DNA of 64,000 bases from Saposhnikovia divaricata (taxonomy: Eukaryota; Streptophyta; Magnoliopsida; Apiales; Apiaceae): NCBI GenBank assembly GCA_036435485.1, contig CM071598.1, positions 141,650,148 through 141,714,147 on the forward strand, in the 5' to 3' direction. A program made the translations under genes and the position numbers. How positions within the stretch are numbered: the first letter of the stretch is position 1; each line of letters opens with the position of its first letter. Positions 1-10,834 of this stretch are shown here, piece after piece. Under the pieces are notes generated by a model. The model had not been told where the DNA came from, made no database searches, and worked only from the letters and a program-made list of their open reading frames with translations.

Positions 1-1
1 A

Positions 2-136
2 GAACATATTGAGAATGGTACTGTGGAACTTCTTTTTGTTCCTACTGACAAACAGCTTACAGATATTCTAACCATACCACTTGATGAGGCTACATTCATT
101 AGATTGGTTAGTGAGTTAGGAACGTTAAATTTCTAG
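2..136 (+). CDS. Copia (Sire-type) pol C-terminus, RNase H tail, partial
   Basis: The window opens inside an open frame ending in TAG at 134-136. It encodes the end of a Ty1/copia polyprotein: EHIENGTVEL near the start, then FVPTDKQLTDIL and LVSELGTLNF at the stop. This is the standard tail of copia RNase H, the domain that degrades the RNA strand during reverse transcription. The usual 'DIFTKPLDE' is here 'DILTIPLDE', with a Lys replaced by Ile, consistent with decay. Only about 44 residues are visible; the rest lies left of the window. The remaining pol domains of this family occur on the opposite strand at 23436-26361, so this tail is either the displaced end of that element or belongs to a second copy. 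Family assignment is firm; identity of the copy is inference. Confidence 0.85.
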   Translation, partial: EHIENGTVELLFVPTDKQLTDILTIPLDEATFIRLVSELGTLNF

Positions 137-591
137 ATCTTTAACATCTGCATAAGTAGCAAGGTATGTTGTTTAGCTTATAGATTTGATTTACATCAGT
201 ATCTATATCTTTCATTTAGACCCTGAAGCTAATAACATTTTGCCTTCATAAATTGTAGTATGAGTAACATGTCATTAAGAACTAGACTTTGACATTTTTC
301 TTAGTCTCTGACTTAGTAATTTAGGTTCTGAATTACTTAGTTGTTTAGTTCTAATGATTGTTGCATATTCTCATTGATTCAATACATTCATGCTAACAAT
401 CTTTTTGACCAATAAACAGTAAATAGACAAGATAGATAAAAGAAACTTGTATTTTCTTAATCAAAAGAATTACATACATGAAAATGATATACAATTTCTC
501 CTTTTGTCTAATAATTACTACTAATCTTCTTCTTGTCTAATGTTGTGGCTGCTGGAGTTGTCTCTTCCATGAATCTTCCACAATTAATTCA
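137..591. other. Spacer between pol and the antisense ORF
   Basis: AT-rich non-coding DNA of the Sire-type left arm, between the pol stop and the end of the antisense ORF. I see no open frame, repeat or RNA gene in it. A spacer in this position is usual in Sire-lineage elements that carry additional ORFs downstream of pol. Confidence 0.5.
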
Positions 592-1001
592 TCAACTCCC
601 TAAGCATGCCAGAAGCCATTCAGGGGATGCTGAGTACATCTGCTCTTGAATTCTTTCTCTGAGCAATTTCAAGCGGTAAGAACCGACTTGAATGAGAGAA
701 GCTGACTCCTGGCATCTTAGAAATGAATTGCATCTCCATCAAGATCAACCCCAGACTCTTCACCAAATTCTTCATCCTCAAGATGTGAAGATATTAGAGG
801 GAGATTTTGTTCAACTGGTAGATGTTCTAGAGGAGGATTTTCTACATTATTTGGATCGATTCCAGCCATTTCTAACTCAAGAAGAAAAGTCATATGCTCA
901 AAGAGGTAGTCCATTTGCTTCTGATGATCAAGAGCATCTAACTTCTCAGGGGACAGGAATCGAAAGTTAGGGTTCATGTGAATATCTGTGTTAAAAGCCA
1001 T
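592..1001 (-). CDS. Antisense additional ORF (aORF) of the Sire-type element
   Basis: On the minus strand an ORF of 94 codons runs 1001-717, starting MAFNTDIHMNPNFRFLSPEK. The start has a good plant context (ACCACAATGGCT). The protein is acidic and mostly helical in look, with LDALDHQKQMDYLFEHM, then repeated LE/EE stretches. No domain is recognised. After the TAA at 717-719 another frame continues a helical tail (LLRERIQEQM, then PEWLLACLGS) to a TGA at 592-594, suggesting the original protein was about 40 residues longer and was cut by a small indel. It lies antisense between pol and the env-position ORF, and a TATA-like box sits about 80 bp upstream. Antisense additional ORFs are reported in several plant LTR retrotransposons; the function here is unknown. 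The plus-strand frame 692-970 is its shadow. Confidence 0.6.
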
Positions 1002-1080
1002 TGTGGTTTAAGATTTCTTTGTGTTTACAGAGAAAGTGTTTGAGTGGTTTTAGAATGAAGAAAGGCAGAAGACATCAGGT

Positions 1081-1090
1081 TATTATATAG
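1081..1090 (-). promoter_or_regulatory. TATA-like box upstream of the antisense ORF
   Basis: Reading the minus strand, CTATATAATA lies about 80 bp before the aORF ATG. It is followed by a pyrimidine-rich leader with no upstream ATG close to the start codon. Spacing fits a transcription start near 1050. This is a sequence-based promoter call with no transcript evidence. Confidence 0.45.
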
Positions 1091-1556
1091 AAAACCGTGA
1101 GAAGCTGGACAATTTTTGAAGTGTTCCAATGCAGCAATGACATCATTACTTCGCGTGTGACTGACCTTCTCCTATTTCCAAGACGTTTTCAAATCTAATC
1201 AAAATATTTTTCTTGGATTATTGGTGTTTTATTTTCAGGAAAATATCTGACATGCCACATATGCAACTCTATTTTAGTCTCTGAAATCGGTTTGAATTCT
1301 TTCTAGACAATGATTTAAATTAAAATCAATTTTAGATTTTATTGGTAATTATGTCTATTCAGGGACTGCCACCTGTCAATCTACGTGTGAACGTGGGTTA
1401 GTGGGTCTGAAGGATTTTGGAATATATCTTTATTTTGAGACTCTGATTGTTTATTGCTTTCTTCTAATTCAAATTGTTTAAGGCAAAAACATCCTTCGAG
1501 TTCTCAAATTAACTAATTTCTTTCAAGAATTCTTAAGCTCTTTCAGATCAAAATCA
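1091..1556. promoter_or_regulatory. Divergent intergenic region between aORF and env-position ORF
   Basis: Non-coding DNA separating two divergently oriented ORFs. On the plus strand an acceptor-like CTCTTTCAG ends at 1546, ten bases before the ATG at 1557. The downstream ORF could therefore be expressed from a spliced subgenomic RNA, as proposed for env-position ORFs of plant LTR elements. An alternative is a local promoter: AATATATC near 1421-1430 is a weak TATA candidate. Confidence 0.35.
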
Positions 1557-4168
1557 ATGGCTGCTCAAAGAAAACTTCCAAAGTCAGTTGCTTTCAAGTC
1601 TGGTGACTTCGACTTTATGACAAACAACCATGTTGCTGCAATCACCAAGAAGAAAGGGGTGTCAACTGATTTTCACCCAGTGATGGATTTTATGGCAATT
1701 GGACCTTTTCGTTATACACTGCCAGCATCTCCAGTGATTGATCAAGCTGCTGTTTCACAAGCTTGGGAGAATGCTGAGGTAGTTGATCCTGTTCAGGGTC
1801 AACTAGGTAAGATTGTTCTAAATCTAGGACAAGATTCTTTTGATATTACTGAATCTGTTGTCAATTCAGTGGTTCACTTACATGTTAATGTGCCTTATGT
1901 TAGTGAACCATCTGATGATGATATTAGATCTATGTTATCTTCACTAGAATATAGTGGACCTTTAGAAAACATGAGCCATTTAAGGAGACCTTTTCTTAGA
2001 AAAGAGTGGTCTTTCTTCTTTGATCAATTAGCTAAATGCTTTACTGGTAAATGTAGTTCTTTTGAACAAATTACAGCTGTTACTTCTCACATTGGATATA
2101 GTTTGCTTTATAACAGAGTAATTAACATTGGTCACATTCTATTGAATCAGATGAGTATCAAACTTGGTCCTAATGAAAATGGAAGGAATATGGTTTATTA
2201 TCATAGATTTATGCAATTATTTATCAACCATTTTATTCCTAATGCTAATACCAGGTTTGGTAGACAACATTGTGTTCCTTCTTATGTACATCAAAAGAGA
2301 ATTTTCTCTGACATTACAAAGAAGGATAGTGAGAAAAATTCAGAGGAATTACCTGCAATGTATTATCCAAATCATGTTCAGGTACTTCTAAGAACTCATC
2401 ATCCTACTATCTATAATTCTTCTTTCTTTGGTGGTGAAATGATTCAGGAACCTCAATTGGAGGAGGACCCCCCTGTATCTACCCAAGTAACCCAAAACAT
2501 CACAGTCTCTGAAACAATTCTAAAACCAAGTTTTGATCCACAGCCTGTTGTTTCAAAGAAACCAACCTCTGGTGTTTCTCAAAAAGCATCAGTTGTAAAT
2601 AAGAGAAGATATGTAGCTCCTAGTTCTAGTAGTTCTAGTAGTGGAGATGATGATATACCTCTTGCTGAGAGAGAAGAATTGAGGGCTGCAATTCAACTTT
2701 CTAAGCTAAGTGAAAGAGGTGAAGGACCTAGTCACAGCCAGGCTGCAGTCTCTCAAAAGACTGTAGTTCTTAAAAAGGGAAAACAGTTCCTAGGTACAGT
2801 CTCTCAAAAGGCTGTGTCCATTGAAAAAAGATCTCAACCCAAGATCACCACTGAGTCTGCACCTCTTGAGTCTTCTCAAGTTAAATCTGTTGCTCACTAT
2901 ACCAGAAGAACAAGGAGAAAGATTCAATTGTCACCTACACACATAGAGTCTAGTCCAACTAATATTTTGCAGGTCTCTAAGCATAAAGCTGTATCCAAGT
3001 CAGAATCTGACAAGAGAGGCCTTGATATTCATTCAATTTGGGAAACCACATTGACATACAGGATGGCTATGAAGCTTATTTCTATCAAAGTCAAGCTTTC
3101 CAGGCCTGCTCTAGACTTCCTGATTGACAGAGTACCCAAACTTTCTCATCCTCAAGAATATGAAATTCTATATCAAAGACTTGATCTTATGAAGATGTAT
3201 TTCTATAAATCAATCAGAGGAGAATTGAGAAAGAAGTTTGGACTTTCTAAACATGGTGCACTTCAATCACTTCACACATACTAGTTTCACAAGGATTTCA
3301 TTATTGAAGATGCTCCAACTTAAGGTGAACAAAAGGAGGTAGTAGATAGTGGAATGCAGTCAACAGGAGATACTATTGCACCAGTGGTGGATAGTAGGAT
3401 AGATCAGATCACAGTCACTACAACACAAGAACCATCTAGTCAGAGGTTGGATGACTCAAGAACTGTGATAGCTGATGCTGAAAGGTCTTCTGTGATGGCT
3501 GAAACTGCAATTGAGATACCCTATGATATGGGAGGAATGACTTTGATTGATTTTCCTGAAGATCAAACAAATATTGTTCAGTCAGAGTCTATCCACCTTG
3601 AGGGTGAGTCTCAGCAAACAACACTTAAAGACGGTGACATACTAACTATGGTGTCTAATGAAGTTTTACTGAAGACATCAGAGTCTAGTGTAGACCCTGA
3701 AAGTGGTATACTGGAGCCTGTAGTCTCTGGAAAGACAGTAGATGCTTGTGAGGGTTCAGAGACTATAGCAGCTCACTCCATGGAGAAAACCTCAAGCCCC
3801 TTGCCATATGAGGAACCCTCTCTCCATGTGAGTTTAGGTATAACAACTTCTCCGAACCCCTATTTTTCTGTAGGTCATGAGAGCACTTATCTAAATTTGA
3901 GTGATACACTTGAAAAGATGGACATAGATCCACAAATTGAGAGACTGGCTCCTGACCAGGCAAAAGGAGAGGTAGAAAGAGCGTTGGCTTTAGTAAGTCA
4001 ACGTGAGAATGAGGATATAAATGATCAACTCCATAGTGAGGGAGAGCAAACTAGGATACAATCTTTTGATTTCTGGGATCAAGTATTTCCTGATTCTTGG
4101 TTTGAAAATCTTGGTATGGATGCTGGTACTTATTCTTTCATAAAGATGTATGAGAAACAGGACTTAGC
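1557..4168 (+). pseudogene. Env-position ORF of Sire-type copia element, first part
   Basis: A long frame starting MAAQRKLPKSVAFKSGDFDF in good context (AATCAATGGCTGC). The first 575 codons are open to a TAG at 3282. A second in-frame stop, TAA, lies at 3321, and the same frame then continues to 4168, where solo LTR A interrupts it. The N-terminal roughly 290 residues look globular; the rest is low-complexity, with a Ser run followed by acidic residues (SSSSSSSSGDDD) and many 'SQK' and 'ESS' segments. I see no convincing signal peptide or transmembrane segment, so 'envelope' refers only to its position downstream of pol. Related ORFs follow pol in Sire/Maximus elements. The frame resumes at 21981 on the far side of the insertion. 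Function unknown. Confidence 0.65.
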
Positions 4169-4989
4169 TGTAACACCCCCAGATCCGGGGTCAGGGATCG
4201 GGTCGTTACGGTCTCATATTCCATACATAACACTTGACTTGAGTCCAAAATAAATAAGTAGCATGCTGTGACACCGCAATAATATCCACTCACACACACA
4301 ACAGTTATAGTCCCAGAGATGAAATTGAAATAAATCTACTAATTATAGGGTTCACGAATAAAAGTTATTACAATCCCAAAAGAGTAACAACATAAGTTTA
4401 AAGTTCTTGCCGTTGATTAACATTAATTATACATATACTTAAACTGGAAAGCAAAAGCTGCCTATCTATGCTACCTCGGCAATGGCAGCGATAATATAAG
4501 CGGGTAGTCCTCTGGCTGGGGTAACCTGCTTGCATCGAGTGCGCCTTACGCGGGCCATCAGTCTTAGCTGTTGTTGTGACATAATAAATACGCAAGGGTG
4601 AGCAATAGCCCACCAACAATAACATATAACAGAACAGCAAAGATATATATAACAATTTCAAGAAAAAATCTTTGAACCCATATGCCATGCAGTAACGAAC
4701 ATAGAGCCAGTATAATATAAAGGATGAAGTTACAAGATAACTCGAATTATATCTTTCGTAAGAATATCTGCTATGCAAAGATAAGAGCCAGATATCATCA
4801 CTTTTTCTTAAAAAGGAAATTGCTGGAAAAATATGCAATTCCAGTTTTGAAAAATTTTCAATCCTGTCAACACTGATAATGTTGTAGAAAATAAATAGAT
4901 TCTGGATACTGAACCAATACTGGAGTATGTCGCGCTAGATGACACCGCCTTACGATGATCAGTCGCAGATTGTGCATCTCAAGATTTGT

Positions 4990-5009
4990 TTTACTACCGG
5001 TAGAAGGAA
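4990..5009 (-). promoter_or_regulatory. Conserved LTR block with CTACCGGTAG palindrome
   Basis: The 20-mer tttactaccggtagaaggaa, preceded by gatgatcagtcgc at 4954-4966, is shared with the otherwise diverged LTR of element C (40041-40060 and 40008-40020). It is degenerate in the 3' LTR of B (19241-19260, inverted). It contains a perfect 10-bp palindrome. Retention between distinct LTR families suggests a functional element, for example in transcription or RNA processing, but this is inference. Confidence 0.4.
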
Positions 5010-5639
5010 GAACATATGGACACCACCATACGCCGGATCTCCCTAGCCATCTTTGGGTTTAGACGGGACCGGCGCCACTCGGACCCTACTTCTAGGATGG
5101 ACTGTCCCACAACCTCTAATACAAATTTCAATGATGGACTGTCCCACAGCCTCTTACACAAATACTCCTAGTTCGAATAAATCCATGATTCTGAAACGTA
5201 AAGTTCGTCTCCCTTTCCCCAAGTATAATACTTGTTGATAAGACTCCACGAAGTAGTCATATCTAGTTGGAAAGGAAAGTTCACCAATATTTCCCAAGTT
5301 GATGCTTGTTAATGGATATTGACTTGTTCCAATAATATTACCCCTCGAATGAGGAGGGAGTAACGAACAGACTCATTTTGATAGTTAGCAATCAAGTTGC
5401 GAGTGAAAAGAATAGTTTGACAAGTGTATGACCGGGTAGTCCAAGAAATAACAGCTCTCAAGTAAGGTTCCCAGATATTTTAGAAGATAGATTCGAATGA
5501 AGATTGGAGATTGAGAACCTTCCTTGATAAAATAATAATAATAATAATGCTCAGAATAGTGTACCTAATATTTGAAGATCGAAGATAGTGTTTGAACGAA
5601 GTAATATATTTTAAAGCTTAGTTAGCAAGAATTAAATAA

Positions 5640-6180
5640 ATAATAAAGGAATATTTATCATCTCATAATATTTAAAGAATATTCTTAGAATAGATTTTTG
5701 CTCAAAGTAACCTTCGAATGAATATAGGGAATTTATTTATTAAATAAGTAATTCCTCGAATAAATAATTGGAATAATATCCAATAAATAAATCAACCTTA
5801 GATGGATATTCAAGAAGATATTCATTAAATAAATAAAGATCAAACGAATATTCCAAATAATATTCATTAAATAACTCAGAGCAATATTCAGAACAGTATT
5901 CGATAAATAATCAATCTTAAAGGAGTATTAAACAATATTCAACAAATATATAAAGGTCGAATGAATATTTAAAATAATGTTCCTTAAGTAAATAATCTCG
6001 AATGAATATTCAAAATAATATTCATTAAATAAATAATCTCGAATGAATATTCAAAATAATATTAAATAACTAAATCTCCAATGAATATTCAAAATAATAT
6101 TTATTAAATAAATAAACTAAGATGAATATTCCAAATAATATTTAGTAATAAATAATGAAAAATATTTACTTAAATATTTT
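5640..6180 (-). repeat. AT-rich imperfect subrepeats with GAATATTC palindromes in the LTR
   Basis: This stretch repeats a motif of the form AATGAATATTCAAAATAATATT separated by AAATAAATAA. Two adjacent copies starting at 5994 and 6035 give a period of 41 bp; neighbouring copies are degenerate. The homologous region occurs inverted in both LTRs of element B (about 8500-9060 and 18080-18650), so the array is an ancestral feature of this LTR family. Confidence 0.6.
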
Positions 6181-6963
6181 CCTCCGAAAATAATCATGAT
6201 ATATCAAGAAATACCGACTCCCGATCTATATTCAAAGAATGAGATTCGTATGCCCTTCGCTAAGGGTCTTAGCAATATCCGGCTTATAATCGATATATTA
6301 TTTATCTATCTTATAAGCCAACATTAAATCAGGGAACAAGTATCACAATATGACTTGAAAGTAGGCATGCATGTTACGGCATATGTATAACAACAATTAA
6401 TCATATATAATATCACAACAACAATTCCAAGTATTGGAAACTTGCCTGGTAGTCGGGTCAAGGTAGTGTGTCCCGGGTCTGCTCGGTGATCTATAAACAA
6501 TCAGAATATTTGAGATTAATTACTTAACACTTTTTGAAAAGGCTAAGTATAACTTAACTTAAGTCGAAACATGATTTCGAGTTATCTCGTTATGCACCCT
6601 TTTTGGTGTAACTCTTTTTATCACCGATACGATCCGACATTCGTTCGATATTGTAAGAACCCAGATTTTGGATAGAATTAAATTTTTTTATTATGTATGG
6701 ATGTAATAGTAAATAATGGGTATGACTACGAAGTAACGAATGTTATAATGAATGAATGGAATGGATTTGGATTCAAATATTTATATGTCATGAAGAATGC
6801 TATTGGTTGACAATGTAGATAAGAATTATCTATCTCCTAGGAAATTAAGATTTGATAATTCCGAAGAGAAATGTTATTCTTATGTCATCCAAATCAATAT
6901 CTGTTATCAGTTCAGTGGTTCCGTAAAAGGGTTAAGGAATGATCGAAAGAGAACCGGGACATC

Positions 6964-6970
6964 TATATAA
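6964..6970 (+). promoter_or_regulatory. TATA-like box in 5' LTR of B
   Basis: TATATAA within CATCTATATAACCC, about 310 bp into the LTR. The 3' LTR keeps it as TTATATAACCC near 15875. It is a reasonable candidate for the element's own promoter; no transcript evidence. Confidence 0.45.
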
Positions 6971-8216
6971 CCCTAAAAGAATAAGTAAAGAATAGGTGGT
7001 GAATAGTGATTTTGGTGGATTAGGAATACTATTAGACGACGCTATATACAAATTCCCGGAACGAAATTCTGAGTTCGTATTAGTGATCCAGGGGGAAAAA
7101 GAGTGTATGTAAATGCTGTCGGATTCTGAAAAGTAGCACTTTTATTTTCCCCGAGATTTTCCTGGACACTGAAAGACCTAAGAGATTATTAAAAGGATTT
7201 AAGGAAAATGGATTCGAGAATTATTAAGAATGATGGAGAATAGTATTATAAATATTAAGGAGGTTTCCGGGAGCACCCTAACTAGAAATCTTTGAGATAT
7301 TCCTACGAACGATCAATCAGATTAAGCAATAACCGGACAAGGAACAAGCAAGGGACCAAGATACATGCACATGCTAGTAGATTTCATCTAGTAATCAAAC
7401 TAGTTGCATTACTAACTAGAATACATAAGATATCAACCAAGTGTTAGCAATCAAACTACTAGTTACATGAACACCATCAAATTATCAACACATGTCCATG
7501 CAAAAGACATCATCCCATACATCACTACTTTAATAAAGCACTTTAGATGAGATATTATCATAACAAAACCACTTTATTCATTCTCTTCCAAAACCAACCA
7601 AGCAAATACTCTCCCCCCTTGGAAGAAGCTCTCAGCCCAAACCCTAAATCAAGAACGAAAGTCCCACTTTCCACCATCATTTGATCTTCTAATTTTTATG
7701 GTGAGTCTCATAATTCATGAAAGTAATCTCCTCAAAATCCTAGCTTCAATCTCTTCTTTTTCCATTTTCAAAAAAATCCTCAAAGAGGAGGATGAATAGT
7801 GATTCTTATGAACTAACATGGATTTCTTGATTTCTTTTGGTTGATCTAGCAAGCTTAGGCCACAAAAGGACTAGATCAAGGCTTAGTAAGGCTCTAGCAC
7901 ACTCCAAGGAAGGTAATCATCTATTGAAACCCTATATCTTACTTTGAGATTTTGCATGATCTTGATGGTTTTTGCATAAGTGATGTTATAAGCATGATTA
8001 TAAGCATAAATATGGATTTATTAGTGGATCTAAGTATGATTATGATATGATGTTATAGTAGATGAATTTGGACAGTTGAAGATGAGAAACATGTGTATAA
8101 GTTGCATGGATGCCCAGTGTGGCTTGGTTTTGATGTTATGATTTTTAGAACGTCCGATTTATAGCCGTCATAATGCCCGATTTTCGTTAACCTTAAGAAA
8201 TCGTGGTTGACAGTAG

Positions 8217-8292
<76 letters not shown>
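8217..8292. repeat. (TA)n microsatellite at an LTR deletion junction
   Basis: About 75 bp of pure TA repeat. In the 3' LTR the matching place is a shorter AT run (17837-17862), preceded by about 710 bp absent here. The run therefore marks the scar of the internal deletion in the 5' LTR. The isoleucine-tyrosine-rich frame 8053-8319 is its artefact. Confidence 0.9.
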
Positions 8293-8294
<2 letters not shown>

Positions 8295-9646
8295 TTCTGT
8301 TATACATATGCCATAGCATGCATGCCTACTTTCAAGTTATTTTGTTATACTTGTTCCTGATTTAATGTTGGCTTATAAGACAGATAAATAATATATCGAT
8401 TATAAGCCGGATATTACTAAGACCCTTAGCGAAGGGCATACGAATCTCATTTTTCGAATGTAGACCGGGAGTCGGTATTTCTTGATATATCAAGGTTATT
8501 TTCGGAGGAAAATATTTAAGTAAATATTTTCCATTACTTATTTACTGAATATTATTTGGAATATTCAATTGAGTTTATTTATTTAATGAATATTACTTTG
8601 AATATTCATTGGAGCTTTATGTATTTAAGGAACATTATTTTGAATATTCATTCGAGAGTATTTACTTAATGATTATTATTTCGAATATTCATTCGACCTT
8701 TATTATGTGATGAATATTATCTTTAATATTCATCAAGAGTTGATTTATTTATCGAATATTATTTCGAACCTTCATTCAAATTATTTATTATTAATTTCGA
8801 ATATTCAATCAATTATTATTTATCTAATAAATACCACCTCGAACATTCTTTTGGACTTCTGTTTATTCAATAAATATTATCTCTAAATATCCCTTTGATA
8901 ATTATTTCTTCCACAAGCATTATTATTCTTTGAATATTCATTACTCGTTCAATGAATATTATTATGAATATTTATTCAAGGATCATTCCGAGCAATATTC
9001 TTCAATAACTATGACTTAATAAATATTCTTTGAATATTCATTGAATTCTTGCTAACTAAGCTTTAAAATATATTACTTCGTTCAAATATTATCTTCGATC
9101 TTCAGATATTATGTAAACTATTCTGAGCCTTATTATTATTATTATTATTATTTTATCAAGGGAGGTTCTCCAAAACTCCATTCTTCATTCGAATCTATCT
9201 TCTAAAATATAAGGGAACCTTGCTTGAGAGATGTTATTTCTTTGACTGCCCGGTCATATACTTGTTAAACTATTCTTTTCACTTGCAACTTGGTTGCTAA
9301 CCATCAACTTGAGTCTGTTTGTTACTTCCTCATCATTCGAGGGGTAAGATTGTTGGAACAAGTCGATACAAGCATCAGCTTGGGAAATATCAGTAAATTT
9401 TTCTTTCCAACTAGATACGACTACTTCGTGGAGTCTTATCAACAAGTATTATACTTGGGGAAAGGGGGACGAGCTTTACGTTTTAGAATCTTGGAATTAT
9501 TCGAACTAGGAGTATTTGTGTAAGAGGCTGTGGGGCAGTCCTTCATTAAAACTGGTGTAAGAGGCTGTGGGACAGTCCATCCTTGAATTAGGGTCCGAGT
9601 GATGCCGGTCCCAACTATGCCCAACCGTTGGCTAGGGAGACAGCAT

Positions 9647-10411
9647 GATGAGGACATGTTCCGGACTAGAGACCCGTATTATGAGCAGTTGCCTGATGAG
9701 GACACTGATGTTATCGAGTCTGAGGAGGAGGACCCTGAGGAGGTCCAGGTTGATGCTGATACGAATGTTATTGAGTCTGAGGATGTTGATGAGGAGGATC
9801 CAGAGGAGACCCGACTTATAGCTGATGTTAGGGTCATGTAGGAGGACATTGACTTGACCACTGAGCAGGTTGTGGCTGCTGTTGTTGGATAGGCTGTAGA
9901 TGAGGATGAGTCTGTGGATGATGCTGTAGGGAGTTCCAGACTTCGTGTGCCACCCCTCTCTGTTGAGAGAGCCCCTTCACCACCACCACTACCTGTGAGC
10001 CCATTTTCCGATGAGTTTGAGGAGCTAACACCAGAGCCGCAGCAGGCAGAGGCCGCACCTCCAGTAGAGCCATCTACTCCACCCCACATCCCGGTAGAGG
10101 GGATCCCATTGGGCGTGCACAACTATGTTGTGGCCAGACTTTCAACAGAGGTAGTCGTGGCTGAGGCCAGGTTGGCAGAGTCCCGCAGAGAGCTAACAGC
10201 AGAGAGAGATGCCCGATTGAGGCACAAGAGTGGGAGACGTGCCAGAGCTAGAGAGATGTATAAGGAGGTGACCCGCATAGAGCTGAGGGCTCGAGTGAGG
10301 GTGCAACAGTTGCCCAGTGATGGACATGGCGTGGTATCTAGAGCAGACGCAGAGGAGATCTTCCGTATTGCCATGAGGAGGGTTCTAGCTTTGACCCGCC
10401 ATCGTGGCTGA
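9647..10411 (+). pseudogene. Pre-gag ORF of element B (proline-rich, acidic), 5'-truncated
   Basis: A single frame between the LTR remnant and gag, broken by two in-frame TAG codons (9839 and 9890) and ending in TGA at 10409-10411. The N-terminal part is strongly acidic (SEEEDPEEVQVDAD), the middle is proline-rich (RAPSPPPLPVSPFSDEF), and the C-terminal part is a long basic helix (EARLAESRRELTAERDARLR) likely to form a coiled coil. The 5' end is lost at the LTR deletion. Element C carries an intact ORF of the same position and architecture at 45092-45979, separated from gag by a similar gap. No known domain recognised. Confidence 0.6.
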
Positions 10412-10834
10412 CTGTAGGGATAGTGATGTATTGGTCTGGTTGTCTAGTCTTGTACGGACATAGTATTGCCAATTTTTGGTGGGATAGTCTCAGTGTATTT
10501 AGTTTCCCTGATGCAGACTGGACAGATAGACAGCATATTTCACTTGACTAGTTGTTATTCGGATGGTTGTACTTTTAAAATGGTCAATGTGACCCAAAAG
10601 ATGTACCTTTCCAGTATCTTTTATATATTTATTTTCCCTTTCAATTATTTCAGTTTCGTTATGACACGATCACTAGTTTGTTACATTACATCTGCACGTA
10701 CTACTTTCAATTAAAGTTACCATGAGATATAGAACTGTGGGATCCTAAATCCATTTATGCATCGATATTGTGAGGAGAAATCCTTTGAAATAGGTGAATA
10801 AACCTAATGTATAATTGGCCAAATTTTCAGTACA
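10412..10834 (+). other. Spacer between pre-gag ORF and gag of B
   Basis: Non-coding DNA rich in T. Its end, CAAATTTTCAG just before TACAATG of gag, resembles a plant 3' splice site. The equivalent place in element C also ends in a CAG (TTATGTACAG) before the gag ATG. Gag could therefore be made from a spliced RNA that skips the pre-gag ORF; this is inference. Confidence 0.35.

Larger units (their letters stand above)
6652..9646 (+). repeat. 5' LTR of element B, internally deleted and 3'-truncated
   Basis: Begins TGTAAGAACCCAG, matching the 3' LTR start at 15565. Compared with the 3' LTR it lacks about 710 bp: sequence corresponding to 17127-17838 is replaced by a long TA run. Homology to the 3' LTR stops at GGCTAGGGAGA (about 9646; counterpart 19213), so the last roughly 720 bp of LTR, the primer-binding site and the start of the internal region are missing. 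Short frames such as 9254-9445 and 9439-9657 are LTR noise. Confidence 0.85.

Noticed and set aside
692..970. 92-residue plus-strand ORF
   Set aside because: It is the shadow of the antisense ORF, which has the better start context and upstream TATA; composition (His/Gln/Leu-rich) fits a complement frame.
4398..4838. 146-residue minus-strand ORF
   Set aside because: It lies wholly inside solo LTR A, has no family resemblance and is not kept open in the LTRs of B.
8053..8319. 88-residue minus-strand ORF rich in Ile-Tyr
   Set aside because: It is the translation of the (TA)n microsatellite inside the 5' LTR of B.
9599..10122. Ser/Thr-rich minus-strand ORF 9679-10122 as a real gene
   Set aside because: It is the complement of the acidic pre-gag ORF on the plus strand, which matches the architecture in element C.
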